Origin: Chroococcus sp. FPU101
GTDB lineage: Bacteria > Cyanobacteriota > Cyanobacteriia > Cyanobacteriales > Microcystaceae
Direction: 5' to 3'
NCBI RefSeq assembly: GCF_017312365.1
Contig: NZ_BLJI01000016.1
Coordinates: 29,641-93,640, forward strand
Length of the DNA stretch: 64,000 bases
The translations under genes were made by a program, and so were the position numbers. The notes under the pieces are model-generated. The model had not been told where the DNA came from. It made no database searches and worked only from the letters and a program-made list of their open reading frames with translations. Every line of letters begins with the position of its first letter. Positions within the stretch are counted from its first letter, which is position 1. Shown here in pieces: positions 17,118-26,917 of the stretch.

Positions 17118-18292
17118 AAATTAAAACCACCTGTTACCCCATCAATATCTAAGATTTCACCTGCAAAATATAAACCCGAACAGATTTTACTTTCCATCGT
17201 CTTGAAATCAACTTCTTTTAAATTTACACCTCCACAGGTGACAAACTCATCTTTAAAAACCCCTTTTCCAGTAATTTGATACTGACTTTGGGTTAATTCT
17301 TGCACCAATTGATTTAAAGAATTTTTCGATAACTCCGCCCAAATCAGTTCAATATCTATTTTTAGATAACTTAATAAGCTTTGCCAGAGACGCTTAGGTA
17401 AGGAGAATGGACAAAAACTAAATACTTTTCGTTTAGGATGCTCATTTTTAATCGTAATTAATTCTTGTCGCAGCGTTTCAGAATTATATTCACTGAGCCA
17501 ATTGACTTGTAATGCCATCTTATAATGATGCTCATGTAACACTCTAGCACCCCAAGCCGATAATTTGAGAACTGCGGGGCCACTTAAACCCCAATGAGTA
17601 ACTAAAACAGGCCCCATTTGTTCTAATTTAGTTTTATCGGGAGTCAGTAAACGTACAGTCGCATTTTCGACGCTAACCCCTGCTAAATCCCTCAGACGAA
17701 CATCCTTAATTTGAAACGTGAATAAAGACGGTACAGGTGAAATAATCGTATGTCCTAAATCTTTTGCCCAACGATATCCCAGTGGGTTACTACCAGTCGC
17801 AAGTAAAAGACGATCGCATTTTAAAATATTTCCAGACTTGAAAACAACCTCAAAGCCATCTGAAGTCTTACTAACTGATTGTACTACCGCATTCGTCATC
17901 AGTTTTACGCCATCAGAAAACGCCGTATCCATCAGACAATTAACAATAGTAGTCGAATCATCCGTTACAGGGAACATTCGGCCATCTGCTTCCGTTTTTA
18001 ACTTAACCCCTTGCGCCCCAAACCAACTTATCGTATCTTTTGGTTGAAAACGAGTAAACGCACCTCTTAACGCTTTACTCCCTCTCGGATAGTAATTAAT
18101 TAACTGAGATGGTTCAAAACAATGATGAGTAACATTGCATCTACCCCCACCTGAAATACGAACTTTAGTCAGGGGTTCTCGTCCTGCTTCTAATAAAGTA
18201 ATCTGTGTATTAGGGTAGGTTTTCGCGCAGGTAATGGCACCAAAAAAACCCGCCGCCCCTCCACCAATGACAATAATTTTAAGTTGAGTCAT
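17063..18292 (-). CDS. BaiN/HI0933-family NAD(P)/FAD-dependent oxidoreductase
   Basis: This flavoprotein of 409 residues opens with a dinucleotide-binding fold ([13 protein letters not shown]), followed by the family mark [12 protein letters not shown] and, near the C-terminus, [20 protein letters not shown]. These are the standard signatures of the HI0933/BaiN family, whose members bind FAD and whose physiological substrate is mostly unknown; BaiN itself acts on bile acids in gut bacteria, which cannot apply here. It probably shares a transcript with nothing upstream. The 3' end runs 55 bases into the converging phosphatase gene. Confidence 0.9.
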   Translation of the reverse strand: [409 protein letters not shown]

Positions 18293-18308
18293 GAATTTAA
18301 TTTACTGA

Positions 18309-18572
18309 CTATCGACGAGCATCTGCATACATTTTTAAAGCTGCATCGATCAATTTATGAAAATCTTCGTTTTGTGACTGATACCATTTTACAAGATCAG
18401 AATCGACATGAAGCGTGACTGATACTTTTGTTTTAGGCATTCTGAGAGTTGCATTAGCAAAAAATTCATCATCTAGAGGAGGAATGTCTGATGTATCGAT
18501 CTCATCATTCGTCATTTGCTCAATTCTATCCCAATCGGTTTTTAAGATATCGTTCAAATTCGCTTCGTTCAT
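18309..18572 (-). CDS. BrnA-type antitoxin
   Basis: The 87-residue protein ends in a ribbon-helix-helix-like domain (KTKVSVTLHVDSDLVKWYQ), preceded by an acidic stretch DTSDIPPLDDEFF, the layout of BrnA / DUF4415 antitoxins. Such proteins neutralise BrnT ribonuclease toxins by direct binding and repress their own operon. Normally brnT lies just upstream and overlaps; here only the last part of a brnT-like frame is present (18526-18654), so the antitoxin appears to be an orphan. Confidence 0.75.
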   Translation of the reverse strand: MNEANLNDILKTDWDRIEQMTNDEIDTSDIPPLDDEFFANATLRMPKTKVSVTLHVDSDLVKWYQSQNEDFHKLIDAALKMYADARR

Positions 18573-18654
18573 GTTTACGAGCTTTTTTTAAAGAAATAAT
18601 ACGGATAGACTCGTTATCGAGTACAGTAACGAACAAAAAAGTAACTATAGAATT
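18526..18654 (-). pseudogene. C-terminal stump of a BrnT-type toxin
   Basis: In the frame overlapping the start of the antitoxin gene, the sequence reads VTFLFVTVLDNESIRIISLK, then KARKHERSEFERYLK and a stop at 18526. IRIIS followed by KAxKHER is the conserved end of BrnT toxins (RelE-like fold). The N-terminal two thirds are missing: the frame runs directly, across a single TAG, into the unrelated 18655-18912 gene. An overlap between toxin end and antitoxin start is normal for brnTA, which supports the reading. No active toxin can be produced. Confidence 0.6.
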
Positions 18655-18912
18655 CTAGTAGAGAATATGATCAATTTTTTCAGCATAATTAGTAATTATC
18701 TCACCCTGTTCATTTTGGCCAACGATATATTTAGAGTCGGGCTGAGAAATTTCAAGTGTTCCACCTAATTTCCAAGTTTCGGTCTGAGTAATATTGTAAC
18801 TTTCGGTTTCTATATATTTTTCTAAAGCTATGGCGATGATATCAGATAGAGGGAGGCTCAGACTATTGAGAGATATCAGTTCATCGGGAATATCAATCGT
18901 GATTTGAGTCAT
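18655..18912 (-). CDS. Small antitoxin-like protein
   Basis: This 85-residue protein opens TQITIDIPDELISL, the short beta-strand plus helix pattern common in cyanobacterial antitoxins and UPF0175-like proteins, followed by an acidic, polar C-terminal half. No toxin partner follows; the next sequence in the same frame is the BrnT stump, separated only by TAG. It may be an orphan antitoxin or a conserved hypothetical protein. The family was not recognised with certainty. Confidence 0.5.
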   Translation of the reverse strand: MTQITIDIPDELISLNSLSLPLSDIIAIALEKYIETESYNITQTETWKLGGTLEISQPDSKYIVGQNEQGEIITNYAEKIDHILY

Positions 18913-19088
18913 ATCGTGTTAAATAGCGATCGTTAATATCTTTATCATAGATCTCTAACAAAGAATTGATAAATGATCTTCCACTTTTTTCCACATTGAA
19001 ACCCTTATGTAGTCTAGATTTTTGGGACTGACATCCTTTGGAGCTTTCTCTAATCTATAGAAAGTTAAAGAAAAAAAGGAAACAAACC

Positions 19089-19292
19089 ATGTTAGACAAT
19101 TCTCTAGTTCCCCAAACTGTTCGTAACTATATAATGGTTAGTGCCACTGTTGTGTTCATGAGTGTCGGGTTAACGGATTTATTCTATAATCCTCAGAGAA
19201 TGGGTCAACAGGACAGAATCAATAACTATAGCGATTATGCTAAAGCAGGAATGGTATTTGCAACTCGTAGTAGTTTGAAAGGCCTAAAATAA
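19089..19292 (+). CDS. Small membrane protein of unknown function
   Basis: From ATG at 19089, behind AAGGA, the gene encodes 67 residues with one hydrophobic span (VRNYIMVSATVVFMSVGLTD) and a polar C-terminus containing YNPQRMGQQDRINNYSDYAK. An upstream in-frame start at 19038 would add 17 lysine-rich residues of poor coding character and is not preferred. It lies only 29 bases before the ATP-grasp gene and could share its transcript, so it may belong to that system. The family is not recognised. Confidence 0.55.
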   Translation: MLDNSLVPQTVRNYIMVSATVVFMSVGLTDLFYNPQRMGQQDRINNYSDYAKAGMVFATRSSLKGLK

Positions 19293-19321
19293 AGGTAAAA
19301 TTCTAGGAAGAGAGGCGATCC

Positions 19322-20758
19322 GTGCAATTAGAAAACTATAACCCAGAATTATTCTATGATGAATTATTTGCCGAATTAGGAAAACCCCGACCGTCTGCTG
19401 CACCGTTAATTGAATGGATGAAAGAGTTACCGCTACAAGAACTTCAACAACACCGAGAAACCGCGCAAATTGCCTTATTTAACCTGGGAGTCACCTTTAA
19501 CGTTTATAGTGATAACCAAGGTATTGAAAAAGTCTTCCCATTTGATATTATTCCCCGTATTATTGCAGCTAACGAGTGGGAAAACCTCGAAAAAGGTCTT
19601 AAGCAACGCATCAAAGCTTTAAACCTATTTTTAGGGGATATCTACAACGAGCAAAGAATTATTAAAGATAACATCATACCTACAGAAATTATTGAATCAG
19701 CGACCGGTTTTCTCAAACCCTGTATCGGAATGAAACCCGTCGGCGGTATTTGGTGTCATATTACAGGAACCGATTTAGTTCGAGATCAAGACGGCGCATG
19801 GTATGTTTTAGAAGATAACTTACGGGTTCCTTCTGGTGCGTCCTACTTTCTAGAAAATCGTCGGGTGATGAAAAGTACCTTCCCCGAAATTTTCCAAACG
19901 ATGAATGTTAAACCAGTTGATGATTATCCGAGTCATTTACTCGAAACCCTCCTTAATCTTACACCACCTCATTTAAGCGATCCGACCGTTGTTGTTCTGA
20001 CTCCAGGTATCTATAATTCTGCGTACTTTGAACACTCCTTTTTAGCTCAACAAATGGGAGTAGAATTAGTCGAAGGACGTGACCTAGTGGTTGTTGATGG
20101 CTATTTGCAGATGCGAACCACTAAAGGTTTACGTCGCGTTGATGTGATTTATCGTCGCGTCGATGATGATTTTTTAGACCCCCTCGTTTTTCGTTCTGAC
20201 TCGTTGTTGGGAGTAGCTGGGTTAATGGAGGTTTTTCAACAAGGACGAGTCGCGTTAGCTAATGCACCAGGAACGGGAGTCGCCGATGATAAAGTGGTTT
20301 ACGCTTACGTTCCTGAAATGATTCGCTACTATTTAGGGGAAGAACCTATTTTAAATAATGTACCCACTTATTTATGTTGGCGCGATCAAGATAAAGATTA
20401 TGTTTTACACAATTTAGAGAAATTAGTCGTCAAAGCAGCGAATGAGTCGGGGGGGTATGGAATGTTAATCGGCTCTAATTCTACCATTGAACAACGAGAA
20501 GAATTTGCCGATCGTATCAAAGCAAACCCTCGTAATTATATCGCTCAACCGATCCTAAGTTTATCTCGTGTACCGACGCTCATTGATGATGTGATTGAAG
20601 GTCGTCATGTGGACTTACGTCCCTATATCCTACATCGCGGTGATGAAATTTATGTCCATCCAGGAGGATTAACCCGTGTTGCCCTCAAAAAAGGGTCTTT
20701 GGTGGTAAATTCTTCTCAAGGTGGCGGAAGTAAGGATACATGGGTACTTAATCAATAA
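19322..20758 (+). CDS. Circularly permuted ATP-grasp type 2 protein (amidoligase-like)
   Basis: This 478-residue protein belongs to the circularly permuted ATP-grasp family formerly DUF404/DUF407. Recognisable parts are [27 protein letters not shown]-like [51 protein letters not shown] and [13 protein letters not shown]. Such enzymes are predicted to form amide or peptide bonds with ATP; products are unknown. The start is GTG at 19322 behind AGGAAGAGAGG. It is the first of three genes spaced 14 and 5 bases apart, with an alpha-E protein and a transglutaminase-like protein, a grouping conserved in many bacteria and predicted to make or handle a peptide modification. Confidence 0.9.
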   Translation: MQLENYNPELFYDELFAELGKPRPSAAPLIEWMKELPLQELQQHRETAQIALFNLGVTFNVYSDNQGIEKVFPFDIIPRIIAANEWENLEKGLKQRIKALNLFLGDIYNEQRIIKDNIIPTEIIESATGFLKPCIGMKPVGGIWCHITGTDLVRDQDGAWYVLEDNLRVPSGASYFLENRRVMKSTFPEIFQTMNVKPVDDYPSHLLETLLNLTPPHLSDPTVVVLTPGIYNSAYFEHSFLAQQMGVELVEGRDLVVVDGYLQMRTTKGLRRVDVIYRRVDDDFLDPLVFRSDSLLGVAGLMEVFQQGRVALANAPGTGVADDKVVYAYVPEMIRYYLGEEPILNNVPTYLCWRDQDKDYVLHNLEKLVVKAANESGGYGMLIGSNSTIEQREEFADRIKANPRNYIAQPILSLSRVPTLIDDVIEGRHVDLRPYILHRGDEIYVHPGGLTRVALKKGSLVVNSSQGGGSKDTWVLNQ

Positions 20759-20772
20759 TAGGGAAAAAAATA

Positions 20773-21780
20773 ATGTTAAGTAGAGTTGCTGATTCAATTT
20801 ACTGGTTAAATCGTTACATTGAACGCGCTGATAATGTGGCTCGTTTTGTCGATGTTAACTTAAATCTGATGCTAGATCTACCCGATGGTTTAAGTCAACA
20901 ATGGGAACCGCTAATCTTAACCACAGGAGATTTAGAATTATTTAAAGAACGCTACGGTAAAGCAACCCCAGATAATGTGATTCAGTTTTTGACCTTTGAT
21001 GCTAAGTATCCTAATTCTATTTTCTCATGCGTGCAACTAGCCCGTGAGAATGCGCGATCGATTCGTGAAATTATCTCCTCAGAAATGTGGGAACAAGTCA
21101 ACGGTTTTTTCATGATGGTGAAAGATGCTTCACAACGTCCCGTCAGAACCACTTTACCGAATTTCTTCACTCAAACTAAACTCGCTTCACATCGTTTTGC
21201 GGGGGTGATGGATGCAACGATGACTCGTAATGAGGGATGGCATTTTGGCCAAATGGGACGACTCCAAGAACGGGCCGACAAAACCGCACGTATCCTCGAT
21301 GTGAAATACTTTTATTTATTACCGTCTGTGGAATGGGTTGGCACACCACTCGATCAAATTCAGTGGATATCATTGCTCAGATCAGTGAGTGCTTATGAAA
21401 TGTATCGTAAATCTCAGCGTCGCATTACACCCAACAGTGTAGCAGAATTTTTGATCCTCAATCGAGAGTTTCCACGCTCCATCCATTTTTGTTTAAAAGA
21501 AGTCGAACGCAGTATGCACGAGGTGACGGGAACACCTATCGGAACATGGTGTAATTCTGCTGAACGTTCTATTGGAAGATTATGTGCAGAGTTAGGTTAT
21601 CTCACCATAGATGATGTTATAGAAGTAGGATTACACGAATTTCTCGACCAAATGCAAAAACGGATTAATGAAGTTGGGGTGAAAATGTGGGAAACGTTTT
21701 TTGCCATTGAACCGATAGTTAACACAACAACCATGACCATGAGTCAACGTCTAGGTAACATGAGTCAAACAATGGGTTAA
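20773..21780 (+). CDS. Alpha-E domain protein (DUF403)
   Basis: The 335-residue, all-helical protein opens LSRVADSIYWLNRYIERADN, the signature of the alpha-E family, and contains RENARSIREIISSEMWEQVN and ERADKTARILDVKYF. The family has no proven activity; it is nearly always encoded beside the circularly permuted ATP-grasp protein and a transglutaminase-like protein, as here, and is taken to be a partner or substrate-handling subunit. It is separated from the preceding gene by 14 bases and from the next by 5, so the three are surely co-transcribed. Confidence 0.92.
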   Translation: MLSRVADSIYWLNRYIERADNVARFVDVNLNLMLDLPDGLSQQWEPLILTTGDLELFKERYGKATPDNVIQFLTFDAKYPNSIFSCVQLARENARSIREIISSEMWEQVNGFFMMVKDASQRPVRTTLPNFFTQTKLASHRFAGVMDATMTRNEGWHFGQMGRLQERADKTARILDVKYFYLLPSVEWVGTPLDQIQWISLLRSVSAYEMYRKSQRRITPNSVAEFLILNREFPRSIHFCLKEVERSMHEVTGTPIGTWCNSAERSIGRLCAELGYLTIDDVIEVGLHEFLDQMQKRINEVGVKMWETFFAIEPIVNTTTMTMSQRLGNMSQTMG

Positions 21781-21785
21781 TAAAA

Positions 21786-22634
21786 GTGCGTTATTTAATT
21801 CAACATACAACGGTTTACACCTATGATAAACCCGTTTCGCCCAATCCCCATCTGATTCGTTTACGTCCTCGCTCAGATGGATGGCAAAAACTTCATGATT
21901 TTCAATGTTTAATTACGCCAGAACCAACAGGCATTTCTGAGATAATTGATTTAGATGGCAATGCTCTCTTGAGGGTCTGGTTTAAACAAGAAACAGAACA
22001 GCTAAAAATAGAAATTAATAGCAATGTAGAAACGTTTAAAACCAACCCTTTTGATTTTCTTTATGAACCTTGGGCTTTAAGTATGCCACTTGATTATCCA
22101 AGTTCTTTAGCCAAACAACTACAGTCCTATCTCACACCCTACAATATTGCACCCGATCCCATTTCGATCCAACTCGCACAAGAAATTTTACACGAAGTCA
22201 ATAACAGCACAGGCGATTTTTTATTTACCTTAATGGATCGAATATACAGAAATTGCGAACAAGTCGTACGACATAGCGAGGATATCTGGTCACCCAGCAT
22301 AACTTGGACAAAAAAGCAAGGGGCTTGTCGGGATTTGGTGGTGTTATTTATGGATGTTTGTCGTTCTGTTGGCTTAGCAACACGGTTTGTTAGTGGATAT
22401 CAAGAGGGTGATTCCGATACAGAAGAATTTGATCTTCATGCTTGGGTAGAGGTTTATCTACCAGGTGGGGGATGGCGAAGTTATGATCCGACTCATGGGT
22501 TATTAGTGAGCGATCGTCATATTGCTCTAGTTAGTAGTGCCATTCCTTGCTATGCCTCGCCAATAGTCGGTTCAGTAACACCCGTTGCCCAGTCTAATCT
22601 CCAAGCACACATCAAAATTAGAAAAATATCTTAA
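21786..22634 (+). CDS. Transglutaminase-like cysteine protease
   Basis: This 282-residue protein has an N-terminal beta-rich part (RYLIQHTTVYTYDKPVSPNP) and a transglutaminase-fold domain. The catalytic triad is visible: Cys in KQGACRDLVVLFMDVCR, His in FDLHAWVEVYLPG and Asp in WRSYDPTHG. Bacterial members are usually peptidases or amide-exchanging enzymes rather than cross-linkers. As third gene of the ATP-grasp/alpha-E operon it may remove or transfer what the ATP-grasp enzyme adds. Translation starts at GTG 21786. Confidence 0.92.
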   Translation: MRYLIQHTTVYTYDKPVSPNPHLIRLRPRSDGWQKLHDFQCLITPEPTGISEIIDLDGNALLRVWFKQETEQLKIEINSNVETFKTNPFDFLYEPWALSMPLDYPSSLAKQLQSYLTPYNIAPDPISIQLAQEILHEVNNSTGDFLFTLMDRIYRNCEQVVRHSEDIWSPSITWTKKQGACRDLVVLFMDVCRSVGLATRFVSGYQEGDSDTEEFDLHAWVEVYLPGGGWRSYDPTHGLLVSDRHIALVSSAIPCYASPIVGSVTPVAQSNLQAHIKIRKIS

Positions 22635-22986
22635 TTATTTTAAGCCAAATTAGGATGATGAATAAACATTAATCACTCAAATGCTTTTAGTTCTTACTTC
22701 TACTTAATAGGATTAAGTAGGGAAAATATCATATATCATAAGTGTCTCAAAGTAAATCATTATAATTATTCATTTATTCATTACACTCCCAACCGTAATC
22801 GACTTCTGTGAGAACGCTAAACTAAGAAAAAATCGAAAAATACTGTTAAAACTTCCTGAGAAACGTTAACATAAATTAACAAGAGTCATCATCGAATCAA
22901 TTCAAAGAGGTCACCTTGGGTCAACTGTTAGCCACCCCATCGCTCACTCTAGAACTATATCCCCGCCTAACCAGGAGGCTTATCGC
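22635..22986 (+). promoter_or_regulatory. Leader and promoter region of ftsH with an inverted repeat
   Basis: This 352-base gap holds no convincing ORF. A perfect 9-base inverted repeat with a three-base loop (CTACTTAAT-AGG-ATTAAGTAG) lies at 22700-22720 and may end the upstream operon, though no T tract follows. A very strong ribosome site, CCAGGAGG, is placed just before the GTG start of ftsH at 22987. The long distance between AT-rich candidate promoters and the start suggests a sizeable 5' untranslated region. Confidence 0.4.
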
Positions 22987-24843
22987 GTGAACAAAAATAA
23001 TAATAATAAGAAATGGCGTAACGCTGGATTATATGCGCTTTTGCTGATTGTCGTTTTAGCATTAGGATCAGCATTCCTAGACCGACAACCAGAACCTCAT
23101 ACCACATGGAAATATAGCAAATTCTTAGAAGAAGTCAGAAATCGTACAGTAGAAAGTGTTAGATTAAGTGCCGATCGCACTCGTGCCAAAGTTCCAACAC
23201 AAGACGGAACACAGGTTTACGTTAACCTACCCAACGATCCCCAACTGATCAACATCCTGACCGAAAATGGCGTAGATATCTCCGTCGAACCTCAAAAAGA
23301 TGATGGAATGTGGGTACGCGCCTTAAGTAGCCTATTCTTCCCCATCTTATTACTCGCGGGTCTTTTCTTCCTCCTCAGACGAGCGCAAAGTGGCCCAGGT
23401 TCTCAAGCAATGAACTTCGGCAAGTCTAAAGCAAGAGTTCAAATGGAACCCCAAACACAAGTTACCTTCGGGGATGTCGCAGGGATCGACCAAGCAAAAC
23501 TAGAACTTGCTGAAGTAGTAGACTTCCTGAAAAATGCCGATCGCTTTACCGCCATTGGTGCAAAAATTCCTAAAGGTGTTCTATTAGTCGGGCCTCCAGG
23601 AACAGGTAAAACCCTTTTAGCGCGGGCCGTTGCGGGTGAAGCGGGTGTCCCCTTCTTCAGTATCTCTGGTTCTGAATTTGTCGAAATGTTCGTCGGGGTG
23701 GGTGCATCTCGCGTTCGTGACCTCTTTGAACAAGCAAAAGCTAACGCACCTTGTATCGTCTTCATCGATGAAATTGATGCAGTCGGTCGTCAACGGGGTG
23801 CAGGTTTAGGGGGTGGTAACGATGAAAGAGAACAAACCTTAAACCAACTCCTCACCGAAATGGATGGTTTTGAAGGCAATACAGGTATCATCATCATCGC
23901 TGCAACTAACCGTCCCGACGTACTAGATGCAGCATTACTTCGCCCTGGTCGTTTTGATCGTCAAGTCGTCGTTGATCGCCCAGACTATGCAGGACGTAAA
24001 GAAATTCTCTTAGTTCATGCACGTGGGAAAACTCTGGCCCAAGACGTTGACCTTGATAAAATTGCGCGTCGGACTCCTGGTTTTACGGGTGCGGATCTTT
24101 CTAACCTACTCAACGAAGCAGCTATCTTAGCGGCCCGTCGTAACCTGACTGAAATTTCGATGGATGAGATCAATGATGCAATTGATCGAGTTCTCGCTGG
24201 CCCTGAGAAGAAAAACCGCGTGATGAGCGAAAAACGTAAAACCTTAGTCGCTTATCATGAAGCAGGACACGCTTTAGTCGGTGCCTTAATGCCAGACTAT
24301 GACCCCGTACAAAAAATTAGCATTATTCCTCGCGGTCGTGCAGGTGGTTTAACTTGGTTTACTCCTAGTGAAGATCGCATGGAGTCGGGTTTATACTCTC
24401 GTTCCTACCTACAAAACCAAATGGCTGTTGCACTCGGTGGACGACTTGCCGAAGAAATTATCTTTGGTGAAGAAGAAGTGACTACAGGTGCCTCCAATGA
24501 CTTACAACAAGTCGCACGAGTAGCGCGTCAGATGGTGACCCGTTTTGGGATGAGCGATCGTCTTGGCCCTGTTGCCCTTGGTCGTCAAAATGGTGGTGGT
24601 GTCTTCCTTGGTCGTGAAATTGCTTCAGATAGAGACTTTTCTGATGAAACCGCAGCAGCAATTGACGAAGAAGTCCGCAACCTTGTCGAACAAGCTTATC
24701 GTCGTGCTAAAGATGTTTTAGTTGGAAACCGTCACGTTTTAGATCAACTTGCTCAAATGCTAGTGGAAAAAGAAACCGTAGACGCAGACGAATTACAAAA
24801 TATCTTGGCTAACAATGAGGTGAAAATGGCTGCTTTAGCTTAA
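22987..24843 (+). CDS. ftsH: ATP-dependent zinc metalloprotease FtsH
   Basis: FtsH is a membrane-anchored hexameric AAA protease; in cyanobacteria it degrades damaged D1 and other membrane proteins. The 618 residues contain two membrane spans (about 13-29 and 107-126), Walker A GPPGTGKT near residue 202, Walker [10 protein letters not shown], the arginine-finger region LRPGRFDRQ, and the zinc site HEAGH at 424-428. Every key residue is intact. The start is GTG behind CCAGGAGG. Of the several cyanobacterial FtsH paralogues, which one this is cannot be told from sequence alone. Confidence 0.97.
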   Translation: MNKNNNNKKWRNAGLYALLLIVVLALGSAFLDRQPEPHTTWKYSKFLEEVRNRTVESVRLSADRTRAKVPTQDGTQVYVNLPNDPQLINILTENGVDISVEPQKDDGMWVRALSSLFFPILLLAGLFFLLRRAQSGPGSQAMNFGKSKARVQMEPQTQVTFGDVAGIDQAKLELAEVVDFLKNADRFTAIGAKIPKGVLLVGPPGTGKTLLARAVAGEAGVPFFSISGSEFVEMFVGVGASRVRDLFEQAKANAPCIVFIDEIDAVGRQRGAGLGGGNDEREQTLNQLLTEMDGFEGNTGIIIIAATNRPDVLDAALLRPGRFDRQVVVDRPDYAGRKEILLVHARGKTLAQDVDLDKIARRTPGFTGADLSNLLNEAAILAARRNLTEISMDEINDAIDRVLAGPEKKNRVMSEKRKTLVAYHEAGHALVGALMPDYDPVQKISIIPRGRAGGLTWFTPSEDRMESGLYSRSYLQNQMAVALGGRLAEEIIFGEEEVTTGASNDLQQVARVARQMVTRFGMSDRLGPVALGRQNGGGVFLGREIASDRDFSDETAAAIDEEVRNLVEQAYRRAKDVLVGNRHVLDQLAQMLVEKETVDADELQNILANNEVKMAALA

Positions 24844-24871
24844 TTTTAATTCACTTAAATTATTAATTTTC

Positions 24872-24900
24872 GGGTGGGTCTTGTACTCACCCATTTTTTT
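24872..24900 (+). terminator. Rho-independent terminator after ftsH
   Basis: An eight-base-pair stem (GGGTGGGT with ACTCACCC, one G-U) closed by CTTGT is followed by ATTTTTTT, 28 bases after the ftsH stop. It overlaps the upstream candidate GTG start of the next gene, which argues for the ATG at 24904. Confidence 0.85.
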
Positions 24901-24903
24901 GTT

Positions 24904-25702
24904 ATGTACGATAATGTCTGTAAATTTATTGCAGAAATGTTTTCCGAAGATTTTGCAACTTGGTTATTAGGTGTACCTATTCCTTTAACTGAATTAAAAC
25001 CGACTGAACTATCTTTACAACCGATCCGAGCAGATTCATTAATTTTTTTACAGTCCGATAATCTGATTTTACATATTGAATTTCAGACCGAACCAAAAAC
25101 AGATATTCCTTTTCGGATGGCTGATTATCGCTTACGTGTGTATCGTAAATTTCCTCAAAAAGAAATGTATCAAGTTGTTATCTATCTCAAAAAATCGAAT
25201 TCAGAATTGATACAACAAAACACATTTGATCTAACCGAGTTAAGGCATCGATTTAATGTCATTCGTCTGTGGGAAGAGTCACCAGAACCATTTTTAAATA
25301 AACCTGGCTTATTTCCATTTGCTGTACTCACTCAAACCGAAAACCCAATTAATGTGTTAACGCAAGTAGCCGAAAAAATCAATCAAATATCCCAACCGAA
25401 CAACACAAAGTGATCTAGCAGCATCGACTGCCATCTTAGCTGGGTTATCATTAAATCAGAGAGACATCAGACAAATTCTCAGGAGCGAAATTATGAGAGA
25501 ATCAGTAATCTATCAAGAAATCTTAGCCGAGGGTGAACAAATCGGCGAACGAAGAGGCGAACAAATAGGTGAACAACAAGCTACCGAAAAAATTGCTCTT
25601 AATTTACTACAAGCAGGTATGAAAATAGAACAAGTTGCACAAATGACCGAGCTAACAATCGAACAAATACAAGCTCTACGATCGAGATTAGAAAATAATT
25701 AG
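24904..25702 (+). pseudogene. Rpn/PDDEXK-family putative nuclease (DUF4351/transposase-like), frameshifted
   Basis: The first frame (24904-25413) reads MYDNVCKFIAEMFSEDFATW and contains the nuclease-type core ADSLIF... LILHIEFQTE, then RMADYRLRVYRKF, typical of the Rpn/PDDEXK family of cyanobacteria. At about 25405 the frame is lost; the neighbouring frame continues SDLAASTAILAGLSLNQRDI, runs through an Ile/Glu/Gly repeat (EGEQIGERRGEQIGEQQ) and ends at 25702, the normal C-terminus of this family. One base change in length restores a protein of about 265 residues, so the gene is a recent pseudogene or contains a sequence error. Confidence 0.8.
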
Positions 25703-25742
25703 ATTAGCGTACAATATTACGAGTCAACGAAACATAAAAAAT

Positions 25743-26847
25743 ATGGAAACGACAGAACTAAAAAGAGAAATCGAGCAAATCGGATCGCGCCTGGGGAAAA
25801 CCCAGGACTATCTTTGACTTAAAATCATTAAAAGCCCAAATTCAAGATTTAGAACAAGTCGCCGCACAACCAACATTTTGGGACAGTCCCGAAACAGCCC
25901 AAAGTACCCTACAAAAATTAGATGAAGCTAAATCTAAAATTGAACAGTACCACAAGTGGAAAAGCCAATTAGAAGATACTAAAGCAATCGCAGAACTTTT
26001 AGAATTAGAAGAAGATCAATCCCTTATTGAAGAAGCAGAAAACACGCTCACTCAAATAAAACATGATTTAGACCGTTGGGAACTGCAACAACTTCTATCT
26101 GGACTTTATGATGCAGAGGGAGCGGTTTTAACGATTAATGCGGGTGCAGGGGGTACAGATGCTCAAGACTGGGCCGATATGCTACTCAGGATGTACACTC
26201 GTTGGGCAGAAAAACAGGGCTATAAGGTACGTCTAGCCGAAATTTCTGAAGGAGACGAAGCAGGAATTAAATCCGCTACGTTAGAGATAGAAGGTCGCTA
26301 CGCCTACGGATATCTCAAAAGTGAAAAAGGCACTCATCGCTTGGTTAGAATTTCCCCATTTAATGCCAATGATAAGCGACAAACAAGCTTTGCTGGTGTG
26401 GAAATTATGCCCGCGTTAGATAATGATTCAATTAAATTAGATATTCCCGAAAAAGACCTAGAAATAACAACCTCTCGTGCAGGAGGAAAAGGGGGTCAAA
26501 ACGTCAACAAAGTAGAAACCGCCGTCCGTATTGTTCATTTACCGACGGGGATCGCAGTTAGATGTACCCAAGAGCGATCGCAGTTACAAAATAAAGAAAA
26601 AGCTCTTGCTATTCTCAAAGCTAAATTATTAATTGTCGCCCAAGAACAACGAGCGCAAGAAATTGCCGAAATTCGCGGCGATATGGTCGAAGCTGCATGG
26701 GGAACCCAAATTCGTAATTATGTCTTTCATCCCTATCAAATGGTCAAAGACTTACGCACCAACGTCGAAACTAGCGATGTGACAGGTGTCATGAATGGGG
26801 AGATTGATCCGTTTATTGAGGCCTATCTCCGTCAAATTCCTGAATAA
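25743..26847 (+). CDS. prfB: Peptide chain release factor 2, with programmed +1 frameshift
   Basis: RF2 recognises UAA and UGA stop codons. Translation starts at ATG 25743; after 24 codons the frame meets TAT-CTT-TGA-C at 25809-25818, the classical prfB slip site, where ribosomes shift by one base at CTT and continue from GAC at 25816 to 26847, giving about 367 residues. Low RF2 thus lets more ribosomes shift, an autoregulatory loop. The anticodon-like SPF tripeptide ([12 protein letters not shown]) and the catalytic GGQ (GKGGQNVNK) are intact. An SD-like AGGA lies just before the slip site, and a CCTGGG/CCCAGG hairpin at 25790-25806 directly precedes it. Confidence 0.96.
25790..25818 (+). 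promoter_or_regulatory. prfB recoding site: hairpin, SD-like AGGA and CTT-TGA-C
   Basis: A six-pair hairpin (CCTGGG-GAAAA-CCCAGG) overlaps an AGGA stimulator, followed by TATCTTTGAC. In E. coli the stimulator is AGGGGG at a similar distance; here the stimulator is partly inside the hairpin's 3' arm, so folding could affect slippage. Confidence 0.8.
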
Positions 26848-26917
26848 TCAGCAAAACGCTATTTAGGTTAACAAACTGTTACATTAGAATCAGTTCTATT
26901 TTTCAAAATACATCATT

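Noticed and set aside
18655..18912. Reading this gene as the N-terminal part of the BrnT toxin
   Set aside because: It is in the same frame as the stump, but its sequence (TIDIPDEL, then an acidic tail) does not match a BrnT N-terminus, so it was kept separate.
22700..22720. Terminator of the transglutaminase operon
   Set aside because: The stem is perfect but lacks a T tract, so it was reported only as part of the ftsH leader.
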